From: CAVZLD01 sp964522605
Lineage (GTDB): Bacteria > Planctomycetota > Planctomycetia > Pirellulales > Pirellulaceae
DNA length: 6,831 nucleotides
Assembly: GCA_964522605.1 (NCBI GenBank)
Contig: CAZFWV010000364.1
Span: 1 to 6,831 of the forward strand
Direction: 5' to 3'
Part shown: positions 6,720-6,831 of the stretch, in pieces
Numbering within the stretch: the stretch's first letter is position 1
Layout: each line of letters begins with the position of its first letter
Translations under genes and position numbers: made by a program
The notes under the pieces: model-generated
What the model saw: the letters and a program-made list of their open reading frames with translations, nothing else
The model's database searches: none
What the model was told of the DNA's origin: nothing

Positions 6720-6831
6720 GGTGCACGTCAGCTCTAGCGGAATCGGGCTGCGGTCGCAGAAGTCAACTGGTGAATCGTGGGGTCGAGTTTTCGGGCGGAC
6801 GGCCCGGGGGAGAGGAGCCGGCGATTGACGA

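Larger units (their letters stand above)
6528..6831. other. 304-base upstream region of the FlgI-like gene
   Basis: I see no gene here on either strand. It holds the ribosome binding site, a promoter candidate, a direct repeat just upstream of it, and an inverted repeat (CGGGC, 5 bases, GCCCG at 6792-6806) without a T tail on either reading. The mapped promoter would give a 5' leader of about 120 bases. Confidence 0.55.

Noticed and set aside
6792..6806. Inverted repeat CGGGC / GCCCG as a terminator of a gene beyond the right edge
   Set aside because: On the plus strand the T run precedes the stem, and on the minus strand A residues follow it; neither gives a rho-independent terminator.

Overview
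This 6831-base window is about 58-60 % G+C by eye. It looks like chromosomal DNA of a member of the Planctomycetota (order not resolved). Three observations point there: an SMC chromosome-condensation protein of typical bacterial layout; next to it a lipoprotein-like FlgI (flagellar P-ring) relative that carries HEAT repeats and has no flagellar genes around it; and, at the left edge, the first codons of a gene whose N-terminus (MKVFTTGQV) I recall as that of a family of small planctomycetal DNA-binding proteins. The long spacers between co-oriented genes (about 750 and 340 bases) and the lack of a clear Shine-Dalgarno sequence before smc also fit. The taxonomic call is inference from memory of these families, not from a search.

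Everything convincing lies on the minus strand, so transcription runs from right to left. From the right edge: 6831-6528 is a non-coding upstream region with a good sigma-70-type promoter (TTGACC, 17 bases, TACCGT). Then comes the 581-residue FlgI-like/HEAT protein (6527-4782), then a 339-base spacer holding three short perfect hairpins, then smc (4442-780, 1220 residues), then a 753-base stretch in which I find no convincing gene. Last is the 5' end of the putative DNA-binding protein (26-1, cut by the window edge), with its own ribosome binding site.

The genes do not form an obvious pathway. SMC acts on the nucleoid: it is an ATPase that organises and segregates chromosomes with ScpA and ScpB, neither of which is in the window. 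The FlgI-like protein should act at the cell envelope, and the edge gene probably binds DNA. They are co-oriented, and smc could be read partly from the promoter upstream of the FlgI-like gene, but the spacers argue against a tight operon.

The most interesting item is the FlgI-like protein. Its N-terminal part and its extreme C-terminal part both match FlgI, while about 100 residues of HEAT repeats sit between them. This suggests an annular envelope protein put to a non-flagellar use, with a helical-repeat insertion. I see no defence system, mobile element, CRISPR array, tRNA or rRNA in this window.
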